This document shows positions 33,642 through 41,846 of a stretch of DNA of 64,000 nt, in pieces. Each line of letters begins with the position of its first letter. The first letter of the stretch is position 1. The notes under the pieces are model-generated. The model had not been told where the DNA came from and did not search any database. It saw nothing but the letters and a program-made list of their open reading frames with translations. A program made the translations under genes and the position numbers. Source of the DNA: Betaproteobacteria bacterium (GTDB taxonomy: Bacteria > Pseudomonadota > Gammaproteobacteria > Burkholderiales > Casimicrobiaceae); assembly GCA_016861105.1 (NCBI GenBank), contig BOKS01000009.1, positions 115,926 through 179,925 on the forward strand, in the 5' to 3' direction.

Positions 33642-33674
33642 GAAACGCCGGCCGCAGGGCCGGCGTTTTCGTTT
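33642..33674 (+). terminator. Rho-independent terminator of the lipoprotein gene
   Basis: Stem ACGCCGGCC / GGCCGGCGT with loop GCAG, flanked by AAA on the left and TTTTCGTTT on the right, about 30 bases after the stop. The best intrinsic terminator in the window. Confidence 0.85.
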
Positions 33675-33697
33675 CAACGGCCTGGACGATTCTCGCC

Positions 33698-33856
33698 GTG
33701 CTCGAACGGACCGTGCGCTCCCGCGGCGACTGCCTCCGCGCGACGGGGCCACCGACCGGCGAGACGTTCGTCGAGCCCTGCCGCGGGCGGCGCTACCGCC
33801 TCGCCCCGCACGCCCTGCGCGACGACCTGTTCTTCCTCGCCGGCACGCGCCACTGA
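33698..33856 (+). CDS. Possible 52-residue protein
   Basis: Open frame from GTG 33698 to TGA 33856, starting about 25 bases after the terminator. The product is basic, with two cysteines (GDCLR and EPCRGRRYRLAP), and has no ribosome-binding site that I can defend. It may be the remnant of a larger gene, since GRRYRLAPHALRDDLFFLAG reads like a genuine protein end. Low confidence. Confidence 0.25.
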   Translation: MLERTVRSRGDCLRATGPPTGETFVEPCRGRRYRLAPHALRDDLFFLAGTRH

Positions 33857-33935
33857 CGGCGGGTTGTCGCGAAAGGGGTGGTCCGCCACGGTCGCGCGGC
33901 GCAGAATGCCCGTCCCCGTCCCCGAAGGCGCAACG

Positions 33936-34322
33936 ATGAGCCTCTGGATGCTCGCTCCCGCCCTGCTCGCGGCCGCGACGGCGCTGGCCGGTCCCTACGA
34001 CCAGCCGTACGCGCTCGTGGAGCGCGGCGACCCCTCCGAGGTGCGCAAGGAGGCCACGGTCGCGATCACGAAGATCGACGGCGCCAGCACCCGCAACCCG
34101 CGCAAGAGCGACCCGATCCCGCCGGGCCGCCACACGCTGACGCTGCACTTCGAGTCCGCCCGCGGCGCCTTCCGGCCCGAGTACCGCGACGTCGAGCTGG
34201 ACCTCGAGGCGTGCACGCGCTATCGCATCGTTGCCAGCTACACGAACAAGATGGGGCCCGACTGGAGCCCGAAGGTGTACGCCGAGCCGATCGGCGAGTG
34301 CCGCCGGAAGTTCGCGTCGTAG
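33936..34322 (+). CDS. Small secreted protein with a PEGA-like beta domain
   Basis: 128 residues. Signal peptide MSLWMLAPALLAAATALAG, then a beta-rich body with TVAITKIDG, PIPPGRHTLTLHFES and LDLEACTRYRIVASYTNK, a layout resembling PEGA-type carbohydrate or peptidoglycan-associated domains. GAAGG lies ten bases before the ATG. The end overlaps nothing; the next gene is convergent. No function can be named. Confidence 0.65.
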   Translation: MSLWMLAPALLAAATALAGPYDQPYALVERGDPSEVRKEATVAITKIDGASTRNPRKSDPIPPGRHTLTLHFESARGAFRPEYRDVELDLEACTRYRIVASYTNKMGPDWSPKVYAEPIGECRRKFAS

Positions 34323-34364
34323 GAGGTGCCGGCGAAACCGGCCGCGAAGTGACGTCGGCCGCCG

Positions 34365-35003
34365 TCACGCCGCCGCGGCCCGCGCCTGGCGCGCGAGCCA
34401 GCGCGTGAGCGGCCGCCACTGCTCCCAGTCCTGCTCGGCGCGCGAGCGCGGCAGGTCGAAGACCGACGCCCCGTCGCGCGCGCAGTGGACGTAGACCTGC
34501 GTGTCGCGCAGGTGCGCGACCAGCGGGAACTCGAAGTCCTGCAGGAACGCGTCGAGCTCCGCCGCGCTGTGCGTGCGCGCATCGACGCGGTTGGCGACCA
34601 GCGCCACGGCGAGTTCGCCGCCCTTCACCGCCTTGTACTCCGCAAGCTGGCGGAGGAAGCGCGCCGTCGCCGCCATGTCGAACGCCGAGGGCGTCAGCGG
34701 CACCAGCATCGCGTCGGCGCGGCGCACCTCGTCGCGCAGCCGCTCGCCGTGCAGGCCCGCCGGGCTGTCGACGACCACGTACTGCGGATCGAACTCGCGC
34801 AGCGCCCGGCGCTCGGCCGGCAGCGCCGCGACCTGCGGGAACAGCGCCGGCCGCCGCGCGAGCCACTGCGTGGCCGACTGCTGCGGATCCTCGTCGGCCA
34901 GCACCACGCGCTGGCGCTTGCCGGCGAGGAAGCCGGCGACGTTCGTCGCGAGCGTGGTCTTGCCGCTGCCGCCCTTCGGATTCGCGATCAGGATCGTCTG
35001 CAC
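34365..35003 (-). CDS. Orphan ParA-type ATPase
   Basis: 212 residues. The GTG start opens directly on the deviant Walker A motif (QTILIANPKGGSGKTT; signature Lys10 and P-loop Lys15). Walker A' is ADEDPQQSATQW and Walker B is YVVVDSPAGL. The short form with no N-terminal HTH is typical of MinD/ParA relatives that position cargo other than plasmids. No parB or partner gene is adjacent. The neighbour is a divergent small ORF at 35135. Cargo unknown. Confidence 0.8.
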   Translation of the reverse strand: MQTILIANPKGGSGKTTLATNVAGFLAGKRQRVVLADEDPQQSATQWLARRPALFPQVAALPAERRALREFDPQYVVVDSPAGLHGERLRDEVRRADAMLVPLTPSAFDMAATARFLRQLAEYKAVKGGELAVALVANRVDARTHSAAELDAFLQDFEFPLVAHLRDTQVYVHCARDGASVFDLPRSRAEQDWEQWRPLTRWLARQARAAAA

Positions 35004-35134
35004 GGCGTGTCCGCCCCCTCGGTGTCCGCGACGACGCGAAGTGTAGCCGAATCGCCCGACGGGCACCGCCCGTCGGCCCGCCCGGCGCCGGGCACGTCGC
35101 TTGCAGCGACAGCGCCGCTTCCTTCGCGTCCTCC

Positions 35135-35443
35135 ATGCACTTCGATCCCACGACCGTCTGCGTGCGCACGTTCGCCGGCGAGGCCGAGGCCCGGCATCCG
35201 GTGCGCGGGCTCGCGGTCGGCGCGCGGCGCGTCCTGGTGCTCCTCGACCGCCCGTGCGCCCTCGCGCACTTCGCCGCGCGTCACCACCTGCGGCCGGCGC
35301 GCCTGGAGCGCGACCTGACGCAGCTCGCCGGCCTCGGCCTGGTCGTGCTGCTCTCCGCCGACGAGGCGCACGCGCTGGCCGACGCGGGCCGCAGCGCCGT
35401 CGCCGCAGCCGGCCGACGCGGGCATCCCGGGGGCGGCGGGTAG
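35135..35443 (+). CDS. Hypothetical protein, possible winged-helix
   Basis: 102 residues, ending 12 bp before ttcA. Codon use resembles that of neighbours. The middle part ([30 protein letters not shown]) looks like a helix-turn-helix followed by a strand, as in small MarR or PadR-like folds, but the rest has no recognisable motif. No clear ribosome-binding site. The stop codon overlaps the proposed ttcA -10. Confidence 0.5.
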   Translation: MHFDPTTVCVRTFAGEAEARHPVRGLAVGARRVLVLLDRPCALAHFAARHHLRPARLERDLTQLAGLGLVVLLSADEAHALADAGRSAVAAAGRRGHPGGGG

Positions 35444-35446
35444 AAT
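35441..35446 (+). promoter_or_regulatory. -10 element of a nearly leaderless ttcA transcript
   Basis: TAGAAT lies eight bases before the ttcA ATG at 35455. The expected transcription start (about 7 bases after the -10) would be at or just before the ATG. It resembles the TAGACT element placed similarly before the gene at 61336. Confidence 0.45.
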
Positions 35447-35454
35447 CCGCCCCC

Positions 35455-36414
35455 ATGGATCGCGAACCGACGCCCGCCGGCACCGACGCGCCGCCCGCAC
35501 CGCGGCCGCCGCGCGACCCGCGCAGGACGGGTTTCGAGACCAACAAGCTCCGCAAGCGGCTGCGCCGCCTCGTCGGGCAGGCGATCGCCGACTACGGCAT
35601 GATCGGCGAGGGCGACCGCGTGATGGTCTGCGTCTCCGGCGGCAAGGACAGCTACGGCCTGCTCGACGTGCTGCTGTCGCTCAAGGACGCCGCGCCCGTC
35701 CGCTTCGAGGTGATCGCGGTCAACCTCGACCAGAAGCAGCCGGGCTTCCCCGCGGACGTCCTGCCGCGCTACCTCGCGTCGCGCGGCGTGCCGTTCCGCA
35801 TCGAGGAGCAGGACACCTACAGCGTCGTCCGGCGCGTCGTCCCCGACGGGGGAACGATGTGCTCGCTGTGCTCGCGGCTGCGGCGCGGCGTGCTCTACCG
35901 CGTCGCGCAGGAGCTCGGCGCGACGCGGATCGCGCTCGGCCACCACCGCGACGACCTGCTGGCGACGTTCTTCCTCAACCTCTTCTTCGGCGGCAAGCTG
36001 AAGACGATGCCGCCCAAGCTCGTGTCCGACGACGGCCGCAACGTCGTCATCCGGCCGCTGTGCTACGTGCGCGAGCGCGACCTCGCGCGCTACGCGCAGG
36101 CCATGGCCTTCCCGATCATCCCCTGCAATCTCTGCGGCTCGCAGGAGCACCTGCAGCGCAGGCAGGTGGGCGCGATGCTGCGCGACTGGGAGCGGACGCA
36201 TCCGGGGCGCCTCGACTCGATCTTCGCCGCGCTCGGCACGGTGACCGCCTCGCACCTGATGGACCGGCGGCTGCACGACTTCGCGGCGGTGCGCGCGACC
36301 GGCGCGCCGGTGGCCGGCGGCGACACGGGCTTCGACGTCGACGCCGCGCTCGAGGCCGCGATCGAGCGCGTGGCGGATCCCGCCGGGACGATTCCCGTCG
36401 TTCCCGCGAAGTGA
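35455..36414 (+). CDS. ttcA: tRNA 2-thiocytidine(32) synthetase TtcA
   Basis: Thiolates C32 of certain tRNAs, with ATP and an iron-sulfur cluster. 319 residues. PP-loop SGGKDS at residues 61-66, and two CxxC motifs, MCSLC (Cys136, Cys139) and PCNLC (Cys224, Cys227), as in the TtcA subgroup of the TtcA/TtuA family. [29 protein letters not shown] is the usual core. The start is the ATG 12 bp after the preceding ORF. Confidence 0.93.
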   Translation: MDREPTPAGTDAPPAPRPPRDPRRTGFETNKLRKRLRRLVGQAIADYGMIGEGDRVMVCVSGGKDSYGLLDVLLSLKDAAPVRFEVIAVNLDQKQPGFPADVLPRYLASRGVPFRIEEQDTYSVVRRVVPDGGTMCSLCSRLRRGVLYRVAQELGATRIALGHHRDDLLATFFLNLFFGGKLKTMPPKLVSDDGRNVVIRPLCYVRERDLARYAQAMAFPIIPCNLCGSQEHLQRRQVGAMLRDWERTHPGRLDSIFAALGTVTASHLMDRRLHDFAAVRATGAPVAGGDTGFDVDAALEAAIERVADPAGTIPVVPAK

Positions 36415-36418
36415 CGGC

Positions 36419-36503
36419 AAACGAGGGTCAGACTCGCATTTCGCAGCGCTCGACGCGGGCGAGCCAACGATCGCGCCGCGAAATGCGAGTCTGACCCTCG
36501 TTT
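36419..36503. repeat. 85-bp palindromic element (REP/MITE-like)
   Basis: Two perfect 26-bp inverted arms (36419-36444 and 36478-36503) flank a 33-base centre. The arm core contains GAGGGTCAGACTCGC. The centre has a second, smaller inverted repeat (GCTCG / CGAGC). It lies between the convergent ends of ttcA and the gst gene, followed by the duplicated CTCGTTTCC. Elements with GGGTCAGAC-type ends are known as dispersed palindromes in beta- and gammaproteobacteria and are thought to be moved by RAYT transposases; that assignment is from memory. It may act as a bidirectional terminator. Confidence 0.8.
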
Positions 36504-36525
36504 CCCCTCGTTTCCCGACCGCGCG

Positions 36526-37224
36526 TCAGCGCACCGTGCGCTCGTCCTGCCCGAACAGGATCCTGCGCTCCTCGTCGCTCGTCGGCGGCTTCGGCTGCGG
36601 ATTGACCTCCTTCGCCAGCGCATAGGCGCGCTGCACCGCCGGCCGCGCCGCGATCGCCTCCTTCCAGCGGGCGAGGTGCGGGAAGTGCGCCATGTCCTGC
36701 CGCTGCCGCTCGGGCAGCACCCACGGGTAGCAGGCCATGTCCGCGATCGAGTAGTCGCCCGCGACGTACTCGCGGTCGGCGAGCCGCTTGTTCAGCACGC
36801 CGTAGAGGCGGCCGCACTCGCGAACGTAGCGGTCGATCGCATAGTCGACCGGCTGCGGGGCGTAGTGCAGGAAGTGGTGCGCCTGCCCGGCCATCGGCCC
36901 CAGCCCCGCCATCTGCCAGAAGAGCCACTGCGCGACCTCGCAGCGCCCGCGCAGGTCGCCCGGGTAGAAGCGGCCGGTCTTGCCCGCGAGGTAGAGCAGG
37001 ATCGCGCCGGACTCCATCAGCGCGAGCGGCCCGCCGCCGTCGGGCGGCGCGTGGTCGACGATCGCGGGGATGCGGTTGTTCGGGGCGACCGCCAGGAACG
37101 CGGCATCGAACTGCTCGCCCTTCCCGATGTTCACCGGCTTCAGGCGGTAGGGCAGGCCGGTTTCCTCGAGGAAGATCGTGATCTTGTGGCCGTTCGGCGT
37201 GGTCCAGTAGTGGAGGTCGATCAT
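36526..37224 (-). CDS. Glutathione S-transferase family protein (YfcG/YghU-like)
   Basis: 232 residues. An N-terminal thioredoxin-fold domain starts IDLHYWTTPNGHKITIFLEE. The TTPNGHK segment is typical of YfcG/YghU disulfide-bond reductases, which use glutathione without a catalytic Cys. The glutathione-binding RIPAIVD and ESGAILLYLAGKTGRFYP follow, then an all-helical C-domain (QWLFWQMAGLGPMAGQ, DYSIADMACYPWV). The ATG overlaps the stop of the upstream gntR as ATGA, so the two are one unit. It may process a substrate brought in by the adjacent TRAP system. Confidence 0.85.
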   Translation of the reverse strand: MIDLHYWTTPNGHKITIFLEETGLPYRLKPVNIGKGEQFDAAFLAVAPNNRIPAIVDHAPPDGGGPLALMESGAILLYLAGKTGRFYPGDLRGRCEVAQWLFWQMAGLGPMAGQAHHFLHYAPQPVDYAIDRYVRECGRLYGVLNKRLADREYVAGDYSIADMACYPWVLPERQRQDMAHFPHLARWKEAIAARPAVQRAYALAKEVNPQPKPPTSDEERRILFGQDERTVR

Positions 37225-37940
37225 GGCGCGGCGGCGACGGGAGGGTGGAGGGGCGCGACGGGCGCGGCGGCGTCGCGCGGTGCGTCGCGCCGGCACGCCT
37301 CGAGGTAGGCGTCGAGCGTGTCGCGGATGTGGCGCCGGAGCGTCGACTGCGCCCGCGCGACGCTTCCCTCGCGGACCTGGTCGACGATCACCGCGTGGTT
37401 GTGCCGGCAGTGCTCGACCTGCGTGTTGTGCTCCGGCAGCCGCCAGCGCAGCGCGTGGATCTTGTGCTCGATCAGCGAGTACGCGGCGCGCAGGTAGCCG
37501 TTGCCGCAGCACGCGAGGATGGCGCCGTGGAACTCGGCGTCGATCTGCGGAAGGCGCTTCAGTTGCCCGCGGCGCGTCGCCACCGCCATCGCGGCGACGT
37601 TGCGGTCGAGCCGCTCCACGAGCGCCGCGCGATCGCGCGTCATCGCTTCCGCCAGCGCGGCCGACTCGAGGATCTCCCGGAAGCGGCAGATCTCGGCCAC
37701 CTCCTGCTCGCTCACGCGGAACACGAACGTCCCGCGCTGCGGATGGATCTCGACGAGCCCGTCGGGCTTGAGGCGCAGCAGCGCCTCGCGCACCGGCGTC
37801 TTGCTGATGCCGAGCTGCGCGGCGAGCGAGCCCTCCGAGACCTGCTCGCCGAACGCGAGCCGCCCCTCGACGATCGCCTGGCGGATGCGCTCGACGGCGA
37901 GGTCGGTGAGCGACTTCGGTCGGTCGAGCTTGGCTTCCAT
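37221..37940 (-). CDS. GntR transcriptional regulator, FadR/FCD subfamily
   Basis: 239 residues. N-terminal winged helix: SLTDLAVERIRQAIVEGRLAFGEQVSEGSLAAQLGISKTPVREALLRLKPDGLVEI. C-terminal all-helical FCD domain with ESAALAEAM, DAEFHGAI (Asp and His metal ligands), and NHAVIVDQVREG (His). Alternative GTG start at 37949. It is divergent from the TRAP transporter genes, with a palindrome in the shared spacer, so local control of the TRAP cluster and of itself is likely. FCD proteins usually bind carboxylic acids, which fits a DctP partner. Confidence 0.87.
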   Translation of the reverse strand: MEAKLDRPKSLTDLAVERIRQAIVEGRLAFGEQVSEGSLAAQLGISKTPVREALLRLKPDGLVEIHPQRGTFVFRVSEQEVAEICRFREILESAALAEAMTRDRAALVERLDRNVAAMAVATRRGQLKRLPQIDAEFHGAILACCGNGYLRAAYSLIEHKIHALRWRLPEHNTQVEHCRHNHAVIVDQVREGSVARAQSTLRRHIRDTLDAYLEACRRDAPRDAAAPVAPLHPPVAAAP

Positions 37941-38015
37941 CGGAGGCACCGTGCCGGTCTATCGCGGGTCGTGCGGCCACGTCGCCGCGCGCGCCATCCT
38001 ACCAGAACCCGGCGC

Positions 38016-38050
38016 TTGTCGGGGTGTCCTGGCATTTGATATCTTAGATA
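38016..38050 (+). promoter_or_regulatory. Putative dctQ promoter with FCD-GntR operator
   Basis: TATCTTAGATA (38040-38050) is an 11-base palindrome around a central T in the gntR-dctQ spacer. TTGTCG at 38016-38021 could be a -35, with TATCTT (38040-38045) as the -10 after 18 bases. The palindrome covers this -10, a simple repression arrangement. The spacer 37941-38101 has no gene. Confidence 0.45.
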
Positions 38051-38101
38051 CGCCCGAGTCGCGGCCGTCCCGGTGCGCCCGCGCGAGGAGGAGACCCGCC
38101 C

Positions 38102-38632
38102 GTGGAACACGCCGCCCCGTCGACGCGCACCGTCGCACCGCTCGAGCGCGCCTTCGTGCGGGCCAACCAGTGGCTGATCGTCGCGCTGATGGGGTCGATG
38201 GCCGCGCTGGTGTTCGCCAACGTCGTCTCGCGCTACCTCTTCAACCACTCGATCATCTGGGTGGAGGAGCTGACCCAGTACCAGATGATCTGGATCACCT
38301 ACCTCGGCGCCGGCCTCGCGCTGCGCGAGGGCCGCCTCGTCGCCGTCGACGTGCTCGAGGCGGCGATGCCCCCGGCCCTGCGGCGGGGAGTGCGCCTCGT
38401 GATCGGCGTGGCCATCCTCGCCTTCCTGGTGACGCTGGTGGTGCTGGGCTTCCAGATCGCCGCGTTCACGTGGACGCAGGAAACGCCGGTGCTGCAGGTG
38501 CCCGCCGGCGTACCCTACCTCGGCGTCCCCATCGGCGCGCTGGTGTGCGCGCTGCACCTCGTGCTCGTCTTCCGCGACTTCGTCGAGCGGCGCTTCGAGG
38601 GCGTCGACGACGTCGCGGAGCACGCCGGATAG
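38102..38632 (+). CDS. dctQ: TRAP transporter small membrane subunit DctQ
   Basis: 176 residues, four transmembrane helices. The GTG start is preceded by GAGGAGGAGA. The conserved DctQ region is ANVVSRYLFNHSIIWVEELTQYQMIWITYLGAGLALREG, including the WxEE motif of helix 2-3. It is the first gene of a Q-M-P operon, with M nine bases downstream. Confidence 0.9.
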   Translation: MEHAAPSTRTVAPLERAFVRANQWLIVALMGSMAALVFANVVSRYLFNHSIIWVEELTQYQMIWITYLGAGLALREGRLVAVDVLEAAMPPALRRGVRLVIGVAILAFLVTLVVLGFQIAAFTWTQETPVLQVPAGVPYLGVPIGALVCALHLVLVFRDFVERRFEGVDDVAEHAG

Positions 38633-38641
38633 CCGGCGCCG

Positions 38642-39931
38642 ATGGCCGTCGCGCTCTTCGCCGTGTTCGTCGTCGGGCTGGCCATCGGCCTGCCTATCGC
38701 CTTCGTGATGGGCGGCTCGGGGCTGGTGGCGCTGGTCGTTGGCGGCAATCTCTCGCTGCTGTCGGTGCCGCAGCGTCTGTTCGACGGCATCAACTCGTTC
38801 CCGCTGATGGCCGTGCCGTTCTTCATACTCGCCGCCGACCTTATGACCGCGAGCGGCATCACGACCGCGCTGCTCCGCTTCTCGCAGAGCCTCGTCGGCC
38901 ACATCCGCGGCGGCATGGGCCACGTCAACGTCGTCACCAGCGTGATGTTCGCCGGCATCAGCGGCTCGGCGCTCGCCGATGCCGCGGGCCCGGGCGCCAT
39001 CGAGATGCGGATGATGGAGAAGTCCGGGTACGACAGGTACTACGCCGCCGCGCTGTCCGCGGCCACCGCGACGATCGGCCCGATCATCCCGCCGTCGATC
39101 ATCATGGTGATCTACGCGCTGACCGACAGCCGCGTCACCGTCGCCGGACTGTTCCTGGCCGGCGTGCTCCCGGGACTGCTGCTGTGCGCCGCGCTGATGG
39201 CGGCGAACCACTGGATCTCGGTGCGCCGCGGCTACGGCGCGGCGTCCGCGCGCGAGGGCTGGGGCGAGCGGGCGCGGGCGATGGTCCGCGCCGTGCCCGT
39301 CCTGGCGATGCCCGCGATCATCATCGGCGGCATCCTCTCGGGGCTCTTCACGCCCACCGAGGCCTCGGCGGTGGCGGTCTTCTACGCGCTCCTCGTCGGG
39401 CTGTTCGTCACGCGCACGCTGAACGGGCCGGTGATCGCGAAGGTCCTGCTGCAGAGCGGGCTGGTCTCGTCGGCGGCGCTGCTGATCGTCTCGATGGCCT
39501 CGCTGTTCGCGTGGCTGCTCACGCTGCTGCAGATCCCGCAGACGATCGCCGGCGGCATCGCGTCGCTGACCACCGACCCGCTCGCGATCCTGCTGATCGT
39601 CGCCGTCTTCGTCCTCGCGTGCGGCCTGTTCATCGACACGCTGCCCGCCGTCATCATCCTCGTTCCCGTGCTGTCGCCGCTGTCGCAGCAGTTCGGCATC
39701 GACCCGCTGCACTTCGCGATGGCGATCGTCCTCAACCTCACCGTCGGCATGATCACGCCGCCGGTGGGCGCCGTGCTGTTCGTGATGAGCTCGGTCGGGC
39801 GCCTGCGCTTCGACCGGCTGTCAAGGGCGGTGCTGCCGCTGCTCGCGGCGGAACTGCTCGTCCTGCTGATGGTCATCCTGTTCCCGGCGCTGTCCACGAC
39901 CGTCCCCGGCTGGTTCGGGTACACGCGTTAG
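38642..39931 (+). CDS. dctM: TRAP transporter large membrane subunit DctM
   Basis: 429 residues, about 12-13 transmembrane helices. Typical features are GLPIAFVMGGSGLVALV at the N-terminus, the NSFPLMAVPFFILAADLMTASGIT stretch, MGHVNVVTSVMFAGISGSALADAAGPGAIE, and ATIGPIIPPSIIMVIYA. The C-terminal half repeats the same fold with VILVPVLSPL and LTVGMITPPVGAVLFV. Sodium-driven uptake of a carboxylate is known for the family; the substrate is not readable from the permease. Confidence 0.92.
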   Translation: MAVALFAVFVVGLAIGLPIAFVMGGSGLVALVVGGNLSLLSVPQRLFDGINSFPLMAVPFFILAADLMTASGITTALLRFSQSLVGHIRGGMGHVNVVTSVMFAGISGSALADAAGPGAIEMRMMEKSGYDRYYAAALSAATATIGPIIPPSIIMVIYALTDSRVTVAGLFLAGVLPGLLLCAALMAANHWISVRRGYGAASAREGWGERARAMVRAVPVLAMPAIIIGGILSGLFTPTEASAVAVFYALLVGLFVTRTLNGPVIAKVLLQSGLVSSAALLIVSMASLFAWLLTLLQIPQTIAGGIASLTTDPLAILLIVAVFVLACGLFIDTLPAVIILVPVLSPLSQQFGIDPLHFAMAIVLNLTVGMITPPVGAVLFVMSSVGRLRFDRLSRAVLPLLAAELLVLLMVILFPALSTTVPGWFGYTR

Positions 39932-39961
39932 GGTCCGCCCGTTCCCACGAAGGAGGAAGCC

Positions 39962-40969
39962 ATGAAGTTCCTGCATCTCGCCGCCGCCGCCGTCGCGGCG
40001 CTGTCCCTCTGCGCGGCGCCCGTGCACGCGCAGAAGACGCTCAAGTACGCCCACTTCCAGCCGGCCAAGGACGACCAGCCCAAGCACGTCGCCGCGCTCG
40101 CCTTCAAGGAGCACGTCGAGAAGGCCACGAACGGCTCGGTGAAGGTCGAGATCTACCCCGCCGGGCAGTTCGGCAAGGACCAGCCGACGATGGAGGCGGT
40201 CCGCCTCGGCACGCTGGAGATGGCCGTCGCGCACGACGGCGCCATCGCCACGGTCTACAAGCCGATCGGCATCCTCGGCATCCCGTTCCTGTACGACAAC
40301 CACGAGCACGCGTGGCGGGTCTACGACAGCGCGTGGCTGCAGGACCTCAGCAACGACATGATCAAGCGGACGGGGATCCGCCTGCTCGGCTTCGGCGACA
40401 ACGGCGTGCGGCACTTCACCAACAGCCTGCGGCCGATCAACACCCCCGCCGACATGAAGGGGATGAAGATCCGCATCCAGCCCTCGCCGGTCTTCCAGGC
40501 GCTGATCGAGTCGCTCGGGGCGTCGGCCTCCGCGATCCCGTGGGCCGAGTTGCCGACCGCGCTGCAGCAGAAGGTGGTCGACGGCCAGGAGAACAGCGTC
40601 ACCAACATCCTCGCGGCGAGCCTCTACCAGCACCAGAAGTTCGCGACGCTGGACGGCCACGTCTGGAGCGTGCACGGCTACTGCATCAACGACCGCTTCT
40701 ACCAGGGCCTGTCCGCCGTCGAGCGGAAGGCCGTCGACGAGGGCGTGCAGAAGGCCATCGCGATCCACCGCAGGATGACGTCCGACCAGGACAAGAACGC
40801 GAAGTCGATCCTCGAGAAGAACGGCATGCAGGTGACGGTGCCCACGGCCGCGGCGATCGGCGAGTTCCGCAAGCTGGCGCAGCCGCCGGTCAAGGCGTGG
40901 GCCGAGAAGGAGATCGGCAAGGACTACGTCGACAAGCTGTTCGGCGCGATTGCCAAGACGAAGACCTGA
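39962..40969 (+). CDS. dctP: TRAP transporter substrate-binding protein DctP
   Basis: 335 residues with a signal peptide cleaved near VHAQ. DctP fold: LKYAHFQPAKDDQPKHVAALAFKEHVEKATNGSVKVEIYPAGQFGKD, NEEVRHFTNS-like GVRHFTNSLRPI, and the ligand-carboxylate arginine in MKIRIQPSP near residue 170. Then PWAELPTALQQKVVDGQEN. AAGGAGGAAG stands before the ATG. The substrate is probably an organic or sugar acid, given the arginine and the neighbouring kinase and aldolase genes. Confidence 0.9.
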   Translation: MKFLHLAAAAVAALSLCAAPVHAQKTLKYAHFQPAKDDQPKHVAALAFKEHVEKATNGSVKVEIYPAGQFGKDQPTMEAVRLGTLEMAVAHDGAIATVYKPIGILGIPFLYDNHEHAWRVYDSAWLQDLSNDMIKRTGIRLLGFGDNGVRHFTNSLRPINTPADMKGMKIRIQPSPVFQALIESLGASASAIPWAELPTALQQKVVDGQENSVTNILAASLYQHQKFATLDGHVWSVHGYCINDRFYQGLSAVERKAVDEGVQKAIAIHRRMTSDQDKNAKSILEKNGMQVTVPTAAAIGEFRKLAQPPVKAWAEKEIGKDYVDKLFGAIAKTKT

Positions 40970-41087
40970 CGACCGGCCGGCCGGCGCGCGCGGCGGCCAT
41001 CGACTCCGCGCGCATGGAGCGCGGCACGGCGCCTTCGCGCCGCGCAGCGCACTCGGGCCGCGGCCGGCGGCCGCCCGTCGTACTGGA

Positions 41088-41744
41088 ATGACCATGACGC
41101 TCGACGAACTGATCGAGGGATTCGCGGCGGTCGCGACCGCCTCGGTGGCGGACTCCGTGGAGAAGGTGTGCGGCCGGCGCGGCCACATGCACCACGAGAT
41201 GCGGCCGCGCATCAACGACAAGCGCATCGTCGGACCGGCGGTGACGGTGCAGGAGGGGCCCACGACCGAGTTCGTGCCGCCGCAGCACGCGCTCGACGTG
41301 ATCGACGCGGCCGCGCCCGGCAGCGTCGTGGTGATCGCCGTCGACGGCGGTCCCGACGTCGCGGTGTGGGGCGGCCTGATGACGGCGGGCGCGTACGCGC
41401 GCGGGCTCGCCGGCGCGGTGCTGGACGCCGGCGTGCGCGACATCCCCGAGATCCGCCGCGACTACGACTTCCCCGTCATCTCGCGCGCGGTGTCGCCGGG
41501 CACGACGCTGGGCCACTTCAGGACGCTCGCCGCCAACGTCCCGGTCACGTGCGCCGGCGTCGAGGTGCATCCGGGCGACATCGTCGTGGGCGACGTCGAC
41601 GGCGTGGTCGTGGTGCCCCGGGCGCAGGCCGCGGAGGTCCTCGCCATGGCCGTGGACATCGACAAGCGCGAGCTCGAGCAGGCGAAGCTGATCGTCGAGG
41701 CGAAGTCGCTGAAGGAAGGGCTGGCGAAATACGGCAGAATCTGA
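41088..41744 (+). CDS. RraA-like / 4-hydroxy-4-methyl-2-oxoglutarate aldolase family protein
   Basis: 218 residues. The RraA/HMG-aldolase fold shows VWGGLMTAGAYARGLAGAVLDAGVRD, with the metal and substrate residues Arg117 and Asp118, and DFPVISRAVSPGTT and CAGVEVHPGDIVVGDVDGVVVVP further on. This subgroup includes aldolases for branched 2-oxo acids and oxaloacetate decarboxylases as well as the RNase E inhibitor RraA. Placement behind a TRAP system favours a catabolic enzyme. ATG 41088 or 41094 (two residues shorter) may be the start. 118 bp after dctP. Confidence 0.8.
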   Translation: MTMTLDELIEGFAAVATASVADSVEKVCGRRGHMHHEMRPRINDKRIVGPAVTVQEGPTTEFVPPQHALDVIDAAAPGSVVVIAVDGGPDVAVWGGLMTAGAYARGLAGAVLDAGVRDIPEIRRDYDFPVISRAVSPGTTLGHFRTLAANVPVTCAGVEVHPGDIVVGDVDGVVVVPRAQAAEVLAMAVDIDKRELEQAKLIVEAKSLKEGLAKYGRI

Positions 41745-41779
41745 TCCTCCGACGCAAAGGCGGACGAGAAGCACGCCCC

Positions 41780-41846
41780 TCGCCGTTCTCCACCCCCCGC
41801 CCCCGTCCCGCGACTCCCGTCCCCCGCCCCTCGCCCCTCGTCCCCC
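41780..41846. repeat. Pyrimidine-rich tract before the sugar kinase gene
   Basis: 67 bp of C-rich heptamer-like repeats (CCCCTCG, CCCCGTC) ending two or three bases before the kinase ATG. On the other strand it reads as G-rich repeats like those at 14425-14587. It leaves the kinase gene without a Shine-Dalgarno sequence. Confidence 0.55.

Noticed and set aside
35130..35160. A tRNA-like TTCGATCCC segment
   Set aside because: No cloverleaf can be formed around it; it lies in the coding part of a small open frame.
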